Assembly (NCBI GenBank): GCA_031411495.1
Contig: JANOBD010000034.1
Coordinates: 41,540-105,539, forward strand
Source of the DNA: JANOBD01 sp031411495
GTDB taxonomy: Bacteria > Planctomycetota > Phycisphaerae > Tepidisphaerales > Tepidisphaeraceae
Direction of reading: 5' to 3'
Length of the DNA stretch: 64,000 nucleotides
Shown: in pieces, positions 39,608 to 47,844 of the stretch
Numbering within the stretch: position 1 is the stretch's first letter
How the letters are laid out: each line of letters begins with the position of its first letter
Made by a program: the position numbers and the translations under genes
The notes under the pieces: model-generated
Told to the model about the DNA's origin: nothing
Databases searched by the model: none
Seen by the model: only the letters and a program-made list of their open reading frames with translations

Positions 39608-40588
39608 TCAGACCTTTGTCGTGGCGGAAGCAGATCCGCGGGATTCGACGCCGAGCACCTTGGCGGCACGATTCCAGTACGCTTCGTCCAGCTCGGCGAA
39701 CTGCTGCTTGATCAGCACGTCGCGGCGGATCCAGTTCGGCTCGCGCATGATATCGCGCGACTTCGCCCAGCCGATCGTCGACGCCGGTGGAATCGGCAGG
39801 ATCGGCCAGTCGCTGCCGTGCAAGAGCTTGGTGCGCGCCACCGGATCGCGCAAGCATCGGGTGAGCGCATACCAGCGGCCGGGCACGTTGAGCGCGCTGG
39901 TGTCGCCGTAGCAGTGCTCGAACTCGTTGGCGAGTCGGATGAAGTTATCGCAGTGGTCGATTTCCCACGGATAAAGACGCGACCCGCAGTGTGCCATGAT
40001 GACTTTCACGCCGCGCTCCAGCGCCGGTCGAAGCAGCATCGGGTCGGCCGTCGTCTTGTCGATGTTGGGCAGGGCGTTTTCCGCGCCGGTGTGGCTGAGC
40101 AGCGGGATTCCGTGGTGCGCGAGCGCTTCGTAAAACGGGATGCACTTCGGATCGCTCGGGTTGAAGTCCTGGACGATCGGCAGCCATTTGATCAGTACCG
40201 CGCCGGACTTCACGCACCGTTCGAGCTCGGCGACGGCGTCGTTTCGGTACGGATGGATCGACGCCGCCGGAAGGATCTGCGGATTCTGCCTCGCCAGCCC
40301 GAACACGTAATCGTTGGAGAGATACAGGTGCGTGCGCGGCCAGTTTACCGAACCGTCGCGCTGATGGACCGCGTCGAACGCGAGCAGGACGATCGCGTCG
40401 AGTTCCGGCGTTGCACGAACCGAATCGAAAAGCGTGCGCTCGAGTGCCTGCTGGAGATACGGGTCCGTCGAATCGAGATTCAATCGCCAGCGCATGAATC
40501 GGAACGGGATCGAGTGAAAAAGCTTCCGCGACATCGACCCGCCGGGCATCGAGACGGCGCACAGATGGACATGCACATCAATCCGCAT
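39608..40588 (-). CDS. Amidohydrolase 2 family protein, 326 aa
   Basis: TIM-barrel metal hydrolase: DVHVHL at the N-terminus (HxH ligands), LIKWLPIVQDF, LLSHTGAE (His), VIMAHCGSR (His) and LLHGSDWPI (Asp). This is the amidohydrolase_2 (ACMSD-like) group, which includes decarboxylases and lactone hydrolases. It is upstream of the GH43 gene, suggesting a role in sugar-acid or lactone breakdown (inference). Confidence 0.8.
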   Translation of the reverse strand: MRIDVHVHLCAVSMPGGSMSRKLFHSIPFRFMRWRLNLDSTDPYLQQALERTLFDSVRATPELDAIVLLAFDAVHQRDGSVNWPRTHLYLSNDYVFGLARQNPQILPAASIHPYRNDAVAELERCVKSGAVLIKWLPIVQDFNPSDPKCIPFYEALAHHGIPLLSHTGAENALPNIDKTTADPMLLRPALERGVKVIMAHCGSRLYPWEIDHCDNFIRLANEFEHCYGDTSALNVPGRWYALTRCLRDPVARTKLLHGSDWPILPIPPASTIGWAKSRDIMREPNWIRRDVLIKQQFAELDEAYWNRAAKVLGVESRGSASATTKV

Positions 40589-40629
40589 AGCGGAGCAGAG
40601 GGTAGTCCATCGCCGTGGATCGACGAAGC

Positions 40630-43600
40630 CTAATCCAACACGAAAGCGCGATTCCGCTGCCGAGCGGCTGTCGCACCGCGATCGCCGATCAGCGGGACCG
40701 ACAGGTTGTAGTTCTGGGCTTCGATCAGCAGGTCGGGGAAGTTGCAGGCCCCGTCATAGGTATAGTCGCCGCTGGACCACGATTTGCCGGTGAGTCCGCC
40801 GTAGTTTTGCGCGGTGATGAGCAGGTCTGCGAAGTTCACCACGCCGTCGAGGTTGGCATCGCCTGCGAGGGTGTAGCGAATGAGGAAGCTGGTGTTGTCG
40901 ACCTGCATCCCGCCAAAGGTCGCCGGGAACGCGGCGAACAGCGCCGTCGCGGGCGCGGCGCCGATCGAGCGATTCGGCATCGACTGGGCCGTCGAGCTGA
41001 TGATTCCGGTTCCGTTCCAGGCGCCGCCGTTGTAGCCCGTCCTGAGTAAGTCGTAAATCCCCTCAAGGGGCGAAGGGTCCCCGGGTGCGAAATCGACGAT
41101 CATGGCGTTGTTGGAAAGGTCGAAGCGCGAGTCACTGGAGATGGAGAACTCGTGAACGACCGGCGTTCTGTTCGAAAGGGTGAGGCCGGGCGTCATGTTC
41201 ACCCTCGCACCGCCTTCCAGGACAAGGCTTCCACGATTGAACAGCGAAAGATTGATGGCCAGCGGATTGGACCCGGTTGCGATGAACTTCTCGGAGGCGG
41301 TGAACTCAAGGGTGCCCGCCCCGTCGATCGTACCGCCATGGTATTTCTCTTCGTCGGCATGAAGGAATCCATCGATCGTGATATGTGCCCCAAAGCTCTC
41401 GAAACGGCGGACGCTGGCGGAGTACGTGATGGGGATGATCACGTGGGAGCCCGGGAGGTCGATGATCACGTCATCGCCGGTGGTGGGAACTTGGTTTTGG
41501 TTCCAGTTGTTCGGGTCGTCCCAACTGGTCCCGTCGCCGGCGGCAGTCCAGTAAAACGTACCGGCGTCCAGCTCCCACGGTTCTTCGCCGGTGATTCCGT
41601 TGTCGGCCGCGAAAAAGAGGTGATTGTTGATTGCGCGGATTGGCGAGTTCCCGGCCGAGCTGGTGGGACCGGGGAAGATGTCGGCAACCATGCTTGTGCC
41701 GGCGGCGGTGCCGTCGGTCTGGTAGAGTTCGTAGCCGGCGGCGGGCGTGTACGCGCGGAAGTAGAGTGTCGATGCGAGCGGCGTCAATTCGATGGGAAAC
41801 GAACCGTTCATGCCCGCGTAAAGGTCGACGAACTTGCTCGTTCCGGCCGCAGTGCCATCAGTCACCCAGGGCTCAACATCGCCGGCCGTATCGTTTCCGG
41901 TAAAGAACACCCTGCCTGCAAATTGCGTGAAGTTGAATCCGTAAACGGTCCCGAGCGGAGTAACGGGCCCGCTAAGCCCGGTCGCCCGAAACGTGGTCGA
42001 GTTCGCGGTGAAATAGGTTCCGACGGGGAGCGCGGCGAGTCCGGAGATGCTCGAACCGGCTGCGCCGGGATTGAGGTCTGCGGCCATCGAGGTGTTGCCT
42101 GCGGTGCCGTCGCTGCGCCACAGTTCCTCGCCGTGAGTCTGATCGTTGGCGACGAGCCAAAGCGTTGCACCGTCGGTTACGAGATCGTGCGGATCCGAAG
42201 ACGCGCCGTCGGCGGCGATATCGCTCAACACTTGCGTGCCGGCGGGCGTGCCGTCGCTGATCCAGACCTCTCGCCCATTGGCGGGATTGGTCGCCACGAA
42301 AAACAGCTTGCCTCCCATCGCGGTGAGAAAGTCGGGCGCCTGGTCGACCGGTGCCGGCTCGGGACGAATGTCGGCAACCATCGCGGTGTTGCCCGCGTTG
42401 TTGGTTTTCCAGAGTGCATAGCCGGTGGTCGGATCGTTGACGATGAAGTACAAGCTGCCGCCGATCACGGCCGGCTTGGCGGTCGTGACGTTGGTACTCA
42501 CGCGGGCGGTGGTCGCGGGAGTGCCGTTGGACTTCCAGAGCTCGCCGCCTTGCACGATGCAGTACGCCGTGCCGCCCAGATCGGTGATCGATGCGGGATT
42601 GGACGAACCGACGCCGGGCACGATGTCGCAGACGAGTTGCGTGCCGGTGGACGTTCCGTCGGAGCGCCAGAGTTCGCGGCCTGTCCCGTTGGCGATCGCG
42701 GAGAAGTAGAGGTCGTTGCCGACTTTCGCGAAGTTCGTCGGACTCGATCCCTGCGATTTCGGATTCACATCGACCGCAACCTGCGTGCCGGCGGCGGTGC
42801 CGTCGGTTTTCCAGAAGCTGATGCCGCTGGCGTCGCCGTTCGCTTTGAACAGGACGTTCGAACCAAGCGCGGTGAAGAACGACGGCGAAGAACTCGCGGT
42901 GCCGGCGTTGATGTCCTTGACGCGTTGGGTGCCGGCCTCGGTGCCATTGGTCACCCACAGCTCGGTACCGTTGCTGGTATCGCCCGCGGCGACGAACACG
43001 CCTCCCGAGAAGCCGGCGGGATCGGCAAAGAAGTTTGTCGGATTGGAACTGTCGGTTCCGGGTTCGATGTCGGCGACGAGGTGAGTGCCCGCGGCGGTGC
43101 CGTCGCTGTACCAGATTTCGTTGCCGTGAAGCGAATCGCTGGCCGCCACGTACAGACCGCCGCCAAGCTCCGGCGGATTGGCGAAGAAATTGGTCGGACT
43201 CGAACTGACCGACCCGGCCGCGATATCCGCTACCTGCGCCGTTCCGGCATCCGTGCCATCACTCTTCCAGAGTTCAGTCCCCAGATCGCCGAGTGAACCC
43301 GCGGCAATGCCTCGCGCAGAGAAGTAGAGTGTGCCATTGACGTTGGTGAGATTGGTGAGCGATGACGTCAGGCCGCCCGGCAGAACGTCTTTCACGAGAA
43401 CGGTTCCCGCGTTCGTTCCGTCGCTCTTGAAGAGTTCCAGTCCCGTCGCGGCAGTAACCGCAGCGAAATAGAGCGTGCCGTTGACGTTGGTGAGTTGTTG
43501 GGGCGAGGAGCTGTTTCCGCCGGCGCGGATGTCGCGTACCTGAATCGTGCCGGCCGAGGTGCCGTCCGATATCCACAACTCGGTGCCGGTGGTTCCGTCG

Positions 43601-44238
43601 TTGGCGCTGAAATAACACTTCGGGCCAATGGCCCGGAAGTTATCGGGCGTCGCGCTGCTCGATCCGGCTCGAATATCCTTCAGGAGCAACGTTCCCGCGG
43701 ATGTCCCGTCGCTGCGCCACATTTCGGCGCCGCTGATTCCGTCGTTCGCGCGGAAGAGCAGCGCGCCATTGACGCTCGTCAGCTGGGCCAGCACCGCATC
43801 GCCGCTGCCGCTGACGATGTCTTTCACCAGGACGGTGCCGGCGGAGGTGCCGTCACTCTTCCACAACTCGTTGCCGGAGACGCCATCATTTGCGATGAAG
43901 AAGAGCGTGCTTCCGACGACGGTAAGGCTACGCGGATTAGCGCCGATGCTCCCGGCGCGGATGTCTTTCACGAGGGTGGTGCCGGACTGGGTCCCGTCGC
44001 TCATCCAGAGTTCCGGGCCATGCGCGCCGTCGTTGGCGGTGAAGTAGAGGGTGGAGTTGATGACGACGCGGTCGGAGATGTCGTCGTTGCCGGAGGCGGC
44101 GGCGGTGTTGACGTCCCTGATCAACATCGGCGTGCCCTGGAGTAGCCGTCGCGGTTCCAGCCGCTCGGAAATGGGGCCAGTACCGCGGATGCCGGGCAGG
44201 GTGGCGGCGCGCAATCGGACGGTGTTGAGTCGGCGCAT
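40630..44238 (-). CDS. Giant secreted ELWKSDGT-repeat protein with dockerin, 1202 aa
   Basis: AAGAGGTGAGAAC precedes ATG 44238. The N-terminus carries ISERLEPRRLLQG, the planctomycete surface-protein motif. About 16 repeats of roughly 48 residues follow, each with the pattern ELWKSDGTSAGT preceded by LYFxANDG, most likely forming beta-propeller blades. After ~950 comes a different beta domain (FYWTAAGDGTSWDDPNNW). The C-terminus ~1125-1185 has two dockerin-like Ca-binding motifs (DANLDGVVNFADLL and DYTYDGACNFPDLL). Probably exported and cell-surface or matrix associated. Confidence 0.85.
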   Translation of the reverse strand: MRRLNTVRLRAATLPGIRGTGPISERLEPRRLLQGTPMLIRDVNTAAASGNDDISDRVVINSTLYFTANDGAHGPELWMSDGTQSGTTLVKDIRAGSIGANPRSLTVVGSTLFFIANDGVSGNELWKSDGTSAGTVLVKDIVSGSGDAVLAQLTSVNGALLFRANDGISGAEMWRSDGTSAGTLLLKDIRAGSSSATPDNFRAIGPKCYFSANDGTTGTELWISDGTSAGTIQVRDIRAGGNSSSPQQLTNVNGTLYFAAVTAATGLELFKSDGTNAGTVLVKDVLPGGLTSSLTNLTNVNGTLYFSARGIAAGSLGDLGTELWKSDGTDAGTAQVADIAAGSVSSSPTNFFANPPELGGGLYVAASDSLHGNEIWYSDGTAAGTHLVADIEPGTDSSNPTNFFADPAGFSGGVFVAAGDTSNGTELWVTNGTEAGTQRVKDINAGTASSSPSFFTALGSNVLFKANGDASGISFWKTDGTAAGTQVAVDVNPKSQGSSPTNFAKVGNDLYFSAIANGTGRELWRSDGTSTGTQLVCDIVPGVGSSNPASITDLGGTAYCIVQGGELWKSNGTPATTARVSTNVTTAKPAVIGGSLYFIVNDPTTGYALWKTNNAGNTAMVADIRPEPAPVDQAPDFLTAMGGKLFFVATNPANGREVWISDGTPAGTQVLSDIAADGASSDPHDLVTDGATLWLVANDQTHGEELWRSDGTAGNTSMAADLNPGAAGSSISGLAALPVGTYFTANSTTFRATGLSGPVTPLGTVYGFNFTQFAGRVFFTGNDTAGDVEPWVTDGTAAGTSKFVDLYAGMNGSFPIELTPLASTLYFRAYTPAAGYELYQTDGTAAGTSMVADIFPGPTSSAGNSPIRAINNHLFFAADNGITGEEPWELDAGTFYWTAAGDGTSWDDPNNWNQNQVPTTGDDVIIDLPGSHVIIPITYSASVRRFESFGAHITIDGFLHADEEKYHGGTIDGAGTLEFTASEKFIATGSNPLAINLSLFNRGSLVLEGGARVNMTPGLTLSNRTPVVHEFSISSDSRFDLSNNAMIVDFAPGDPSPLEGIYDLLRTGYNGGAWNGTGIISSTAQSMPNRSIGAAPATALFAAFPATFGGMQVDNTSFLIRYTLAGDANLDGVVNFADLLITAQNYGGLTGKSWSSGDYTYDGACNFPDLLIEAQNYNLSVPLIGDRGATAARQRNRAFVLD

Positions 44239-44820
44239 TGTTCTCACCTCTTGATGTGATCTGCGTGTCGCAGGCAAACGCGATCCATTATCAGTCGCCG
44301 GCGCAGGTCCGCAATGCATTTTCAGCGGGGTCGAGGCGGCGGGTCGGCAGCCAATTCTGGGCATTGATGCAAAACTTTCGCAAGACGGCAACTGCCGTAA
44401 ACGACGGGAATTGCGAATCGATCGCCGATAAAAAACCGGCGCATCGCACTCGCCTCGCCGGACCGCGTCGCAACAGAGCGACAGACGCCGCACGGGCGAT
44501 AACCCGGCGGAAAAATCCGCGCAGTCGACACCTAAAGTACCCCTCATTTCCGGGTCGATTCCACGAAAGCCACAACAGTCTGGTCAGCCCGTGTCTCCAC
44601 GGTCTGGCGCGAACCTGAGTGGTTGGAACTTGAAAGAGAGGAGGTCGACCAACTGTGGGCCGCGGGAATGCGGCTGACAGGAATGAAGAAGTGTGCTGCC
44701 GGGGTTCGCACCCCTTGCCCGGCAGCCAGATGAAAAGGGGTTGATTGTCCGCGAAGTATGGGCAAAGCCCCCGTCGAAGACCCGGTCCGCAGAACCGGAA
44801 GCGACAGCAACAGATGAGTG

Positions 44821-44838
44821 CGGCGACACGTGTCGCCG
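44821..44838 (+). promoter_or_regulatory. Perfect 18-bp palindrome in the flagellin 2 leader
   Basis: CGGCGACAC followed by GTGTCGCCG, 40 bases before the flagellin ATG. Could be a protein-binding operator or a leader hairpin. Confidence 0.5.
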
Positions 44839-44858
44839 ATTCACGCGGAAGCCAGAAA

Positions 44859-44871
44859 GTCACAGGAAGAC
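44859..44871 (+). promoter_or_regulatory. CsrA-like site over the flagellin 2 RBS
   Basis: GTC/GAC stem with loop ACAGGAA; the loop matches the core of the CsrA consensus (ACARGGA) with one gap and contains the Shine-Dalgarno for ATG 44878. Short stem, so weaker evidence than for flagellin 1. Confidence 0.45.
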
Positions 44872-44877
44872 ATAACC

Positions 44878-46278
44878 ATGAGCAGAATCAACACCAACGT
44901 CCCTTCGTTGATTGCACAGCGCACGCTGGGTCGCAACAACACTCAACTCAACACCTCGCTCGAGCGTTTGAGCACCGGTCTGAAAATCAACCGGGGTTCG
45001 GATGATCCGAGCGGCTTGATTGCTTCAGAGAGCCTTCGCGCCGAGAAAACCGGCATTGAAGCCGGCATCAAGAACGCCGAACGCGCCAGCAACATCGTCG
45101 GCACCGCCGAAGGTGGTCTCTCGGAAATCAGCTCGCTTCTGAACGAAGTGCAGTCGCTCGTCTCCGAGGCCGCCAACACCGGTGGTCTTTCCAGCGACGA
45201 AATCTCGGCGAACCAGCTTCAGGTCGACTCGATCCTGAACACCATCAACCGTCTGGCAGGCAGCACCAGCTTCCAGGGCCAGAAGCTGCTGGACGGCAGC
45301 CTTGACTACACGACCAGCGGCGTCTCCACCAACACGATCAAGAACCTGGCGATCTCCGGCGCTCGACTCGCCGACGGTGCCGCCAAGACCGTCACCGTCG
45401 ACGTCGTCACCAGCGGTCAGCTTGCCAACACCACCTATTCTTCAGGTGCTTTGGCAGGAAACACGACGATTGAAGTCGCAGGCAACGGCGGCACCGAGCA
45501 GCTCAGCTTCCTCTCGGGAGCAACGGTCAGCTCGATTGCCGACTCGGTCAATGCTATCAGCGATTCGACCGGCGTGAGCGCGGTCGTCAGCGGGTCTAAC
45601 CTCGTCTTCACCAGTACCGAATACGGCTCGTCGCAGTTCGTCACGGTCAAGGCCGTCTCGGGTACGTTCGCAGTCTCAACCGCCAAGGACTTCGGCGCTG
45701 ATGCCGACGTCACCGTCAACGGCGCTGCCGCTGAAACCGACGGCCTGCATGTGAAGCTCTCGACCTCGGGCCTCAACCTCGAGTTCGATCTGGCCAGCAG
45801 TGCCAACACGACGACGACGAACAGCTCTTTCGCCATCACCGACGGCGGAGCGAACTTCTCGATCGGCGCAAAGGTGACCGAACAGGCCAAGGCCGCACTG
45901 GGCATCCAGTCGGTCACGACCGCCAACCTCGGCAACGCCACGCTCGGGTATCTCAGTTCGCTCGCCAGCGGTCAGACCAACGACCTCTCGAGCGGCAACC
46001 TGACCTCTGCCCAGAAGATCCTGGACAAGGCGATCACCCAGGTCAGCCAACTTCGCGGCCGACTGGGCGCGTTCCAGAAGTTCGAACTCGGTTCCACCAC
46101 GAACGCCTTGGGCGTCGCGCTCGAGAACACCAGCGCTGCCGAGAGCGCCATCCGCGACACCAACTTCGCCGAGGAAACGTCGAAGCTCACGCGGAATCAG
46201 ATCCTGTCGCAGGCCGCCTCGAGCGTGCTTGCCCAGGCCAACGCGGCCCCGCAGGCGGCCCTGTCGCTGCTCCGTTAA
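44878..46278 (+). CDS. fliC: Flagellin 2
   Basis: 466 residues, closely similar to flagellin 1 at both ends: MSRINTNVPSLIAQRTLG, LERLSTGLKINRGSDDPSGLIASE, and C-terminal LRGRLGAFQKFELGSTTNAL, IRDTNFAEETSKLTRNQILSQA and ALSLLR. The central region differs but keeps a hook-IN-like unit (TIEVAGNGGTEQLSF). Two flagellins may give a mixed filament or be used at different times. It is separated from the flagellar operon by the secreted-protein island. Confidence 0.93.
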   Translation: MSRINTNVPSLIAQRTLGRNNTQLNTSLERLSTGLKINRGSDDPSGLIASESLRAEKTGIEAGIKNAERASNIVGTAEGGLSEISSLLNEVQSLVSEAANTGGLSSDEISANQLQVDSILNTINRLAGSTSFQGQKLLDGSLDYTTSGVSTNTIKNLAISGARLADGAAKTVTVDVVTSGQLANTTYSSGALAGNTTIEVAGNGGTEQLSFLSGATVSSIADSVNAISDSTGVSAVVSGSNLVFTSTEYGSSQFVTVKAVSGTFAVSTAKDFGADADVTVNGAAAETDGLHVKLSTSGLNLEFDLASSANTTTTNSSFAITDGGANFSIGAKVTEQAKAALGIQSVTTANLGNATLGYLSSLASGQTNDLSSGNLTSAQKILDKAITQVSQLRGRLGAFQKFELGSTTNALGVALENTSAAESAIRDTNFAEETSKLTRNQILSQAASSVLAQANAAPQAALSLLR

Positions 46279-46706
46279 AGAGCAGTCTCAGGACCCGGCT
46301 GATGATGCGATCGATTCGCATCACGAGGCAACCGCTTCGCAGCGCGAGCCCGGCTCGACACGAGTGAGGCGGCGGCGAAGCACACGGCAGGCGTCGCACC
46401 GATTCGTCGGAGAGCAGTTTGACGACGCCTACTTTGAACTGGCACGCGTGTAATCTGTCTCCCTCTTTCAAGATCCAAACACCCCCGGCGGGGACGCGCC
46501 GGGGGTGTCTTATTTGCTGTGAACTGCACAAAACCGATCCGAAAGTCGTTATGGCGCGCCCATTCGGCGCGCAAAGCGAATTTGTTCGGCTAAACTCGTC
46601 TGTTGCCCCTTGATTCCGAGTCGTCGTCAAGGATCTTCAGGATCCTCAAGGCTCTAAATCCATGCGGGTTTTGGGAATACGATCGGGCAAACTTTTCGGG
46701 AATGAA
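46279..46706. other. 428-bp intergenic region
   Basis: No gene-like frame. Holds the terminator at 46479-46515; the rest, up to the efflux adaptor gene, shows nothing recognisable. Confidence 0.5.
46479..46515 (+). terminator. Rho-independent terminator after flagellin 2
   Basis: ACACCCCCGGC (46479-46489) and GCCGGGGGTGT (46498-46508) form a perfect 11-bp stem with an eight-base loop, followed by CTTATTT. It is 200 bases downstream of the flagellin stop. Confidence 0.65.
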
Positions 46707-47804
46707 ATGCGATTCAGGAATCTGACTATTGCGCTCGTGCTCGCCGTTCTCGCGACGGTTGGTCTTCTGGCGGGCGTGAAGTATCACCAGATCAGCGGCG
46801 CCGCAGGCGGCTGGGGCGAGGCGCCGCAGGCGGTGACCATCGCCGAAGCCAGTTCCATGCTCTGGCAGCCGATGATCTCCACCACCGGTACCGTCGTTGC
46901 CAAGCAGTCGGTCGATCTCAAGAACGAAGTGCTGGGAAAGGTCGCGAAGGTGAACTTCACCCCCGGCGAGATCGTGGAGGCAGGCACGTTGCTGCTCGAA
47001 CTCGACACCAGCGTTGAACAGGCAGAGCTTCGCGCGGCGCAGTCGCGCCTGAAGCTCGCCCAGCTCGCCGAAGACCGGGTGAAAAAGTCTGCGGAACTCA
47101 ACGCGGTCACGCCGATGGAACTCGACGTCGTCCGCGCCACCACCGAGGCCGCGGCCGCCGAAGTGCAGCGACTGGAAGCGATGATCGAACGCAAGCGGAT
47201 CAAGGCGCCGTTCAAGGGAACCGTCGGCATGACCGACATCCACCTCGGCCAGTTCCTTTCCGAGGGAACGATGATCACCTCGCTGCAGGGCGTTGATGAA
47301 GAAGTGTACGTCGACTTCGCCATGCCGCAGGAAATGGCGCAGCGGATGCCGATGGGCGCACCCGTGAAAATCGTCTCCGGCGAAAGCGAGATCGACGCGG
47401 CGATTCAGAGTGGCGACGCGCTGATCAGCCAGATGACCCGCTCGCGGCGCACGCGCGTCGCGATCAAGCACGCACCACAGGCGCTGGAGCCGGGCATGTC
47501 GGTAAGTGTCATGCTGCACGCGGCGTTCCCGCGGAATGTCGTCACCGTTCCCGCCGTCTCCATTCGCCGCTCTGCCTGGGGCGATTCGGTCTTCGTCGTC
47601 GTGAAAGATGACAAGGGTGCGCCGCGAGCCAAACGCGTGAGCGTTGATGTGGGCGCATCGCTGGGCGAACGCGTGGTGATCAACTCCGGCATCGTCGCCG
47701 GCCAGCAGGTGGTGGCGGACGGGTCGTTCAAGCTGCAGGAAGGCAACCTGCTGAACCCGACACCCGCCACTCGGCCGGCGTCGACGCAGCCCGCCGCGAA
47801 GTAA
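46707..47804 (+). CDS. RND efflux periplasmic adaptor (membrane fusion protein), 365 aa
   Basis: N-terminal anchor helix (NLTIALVLAVLATVGLLAG), then a barrel-sandwich lipoyl half (VVAKQSVDLKNEVLGKVAKV, GEIVEAGTLLLELD), a short alpha-hairpin (~95-145) and the second lipoyl half (IKAPFKGTVGMTDIHLGQF), followed by beta-barrel and membrane-proximal domains. HlyD/AcrA family. It links the RND pump encoded 40 bases downstream to an outer-membrane channel, which is not in the window. ATG 46662 is an alternative start. Confidence 0.88.
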   Translation: MRFRNLTIALVLAVLATVGLLAGVKYHQISGAAGGWGEAPQAVTIAEASSMLWQPMISTTGTVVAKQSVDLKNEVLGKVAKVNFTPGEIVEAGTLLLELDTSVEQAELRAAQSRLKLAQLAEDRVKKSAELNAVTPMELDVVRATTEAAAAEVQRLEAMIERKRIKAPFKGTVGMTDIHLGQFLSEGTMITSLQGVDEEVYVDFAMPQEMAQRMPMGAPVKIVSGESEIDAAIQSGDALISQMTRSRRTRVAIKHAPQALEPGMSVSVMLHAAFPRNVVTVPAVSIRRSAWGDSVFVVVKDDKGAPRAKRVSVDVGASLGERVVINSGIVAGQQVVADGSFKLQEGNLLNPTPATRPASTQPAAK

Positions 47805-47844
47805 TCGAAACAGCAGCGCACTTTTCCCGGGCAGACGAACCACC

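Larger units (their letters stand above)
44239..44877. other. 639-bp divergent leader region between giant protein and flagellin 2
   Basis: No gene. It contains overlapping hairpins (GGGG...CCCC at 44701-44714 inside GCTGCCGGG...CCCGGCAGC at 44695-44726, which cannot both form fully), the GGCAAAGCCCCCG string (44761-44773), CCGGT...ACCGG (44783-44799 region) and a perfect palindrome at 44821-44838. No sigma-54 site was found. Confidence 0.55.

Noticed and set aside
40800..44100. Regularly spaced repeats that might be CRISPR
   Set aside because: The repeats are about 145 bases, in frame, degenerate at third positions and encode ELWKSDGT units.
44695..44730. tRNA-like 3' half (GGGGTTCGCACCCC followed by GGCAGCCA)
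   Set aside because: The T-loop would be one base short, and no D or anticodon arm lies upstream.
46439..46455. Sigma-54-like TGGCACG at 46439
   Set aside because: The -12 element is absent (TAATC in place of TTGCW).
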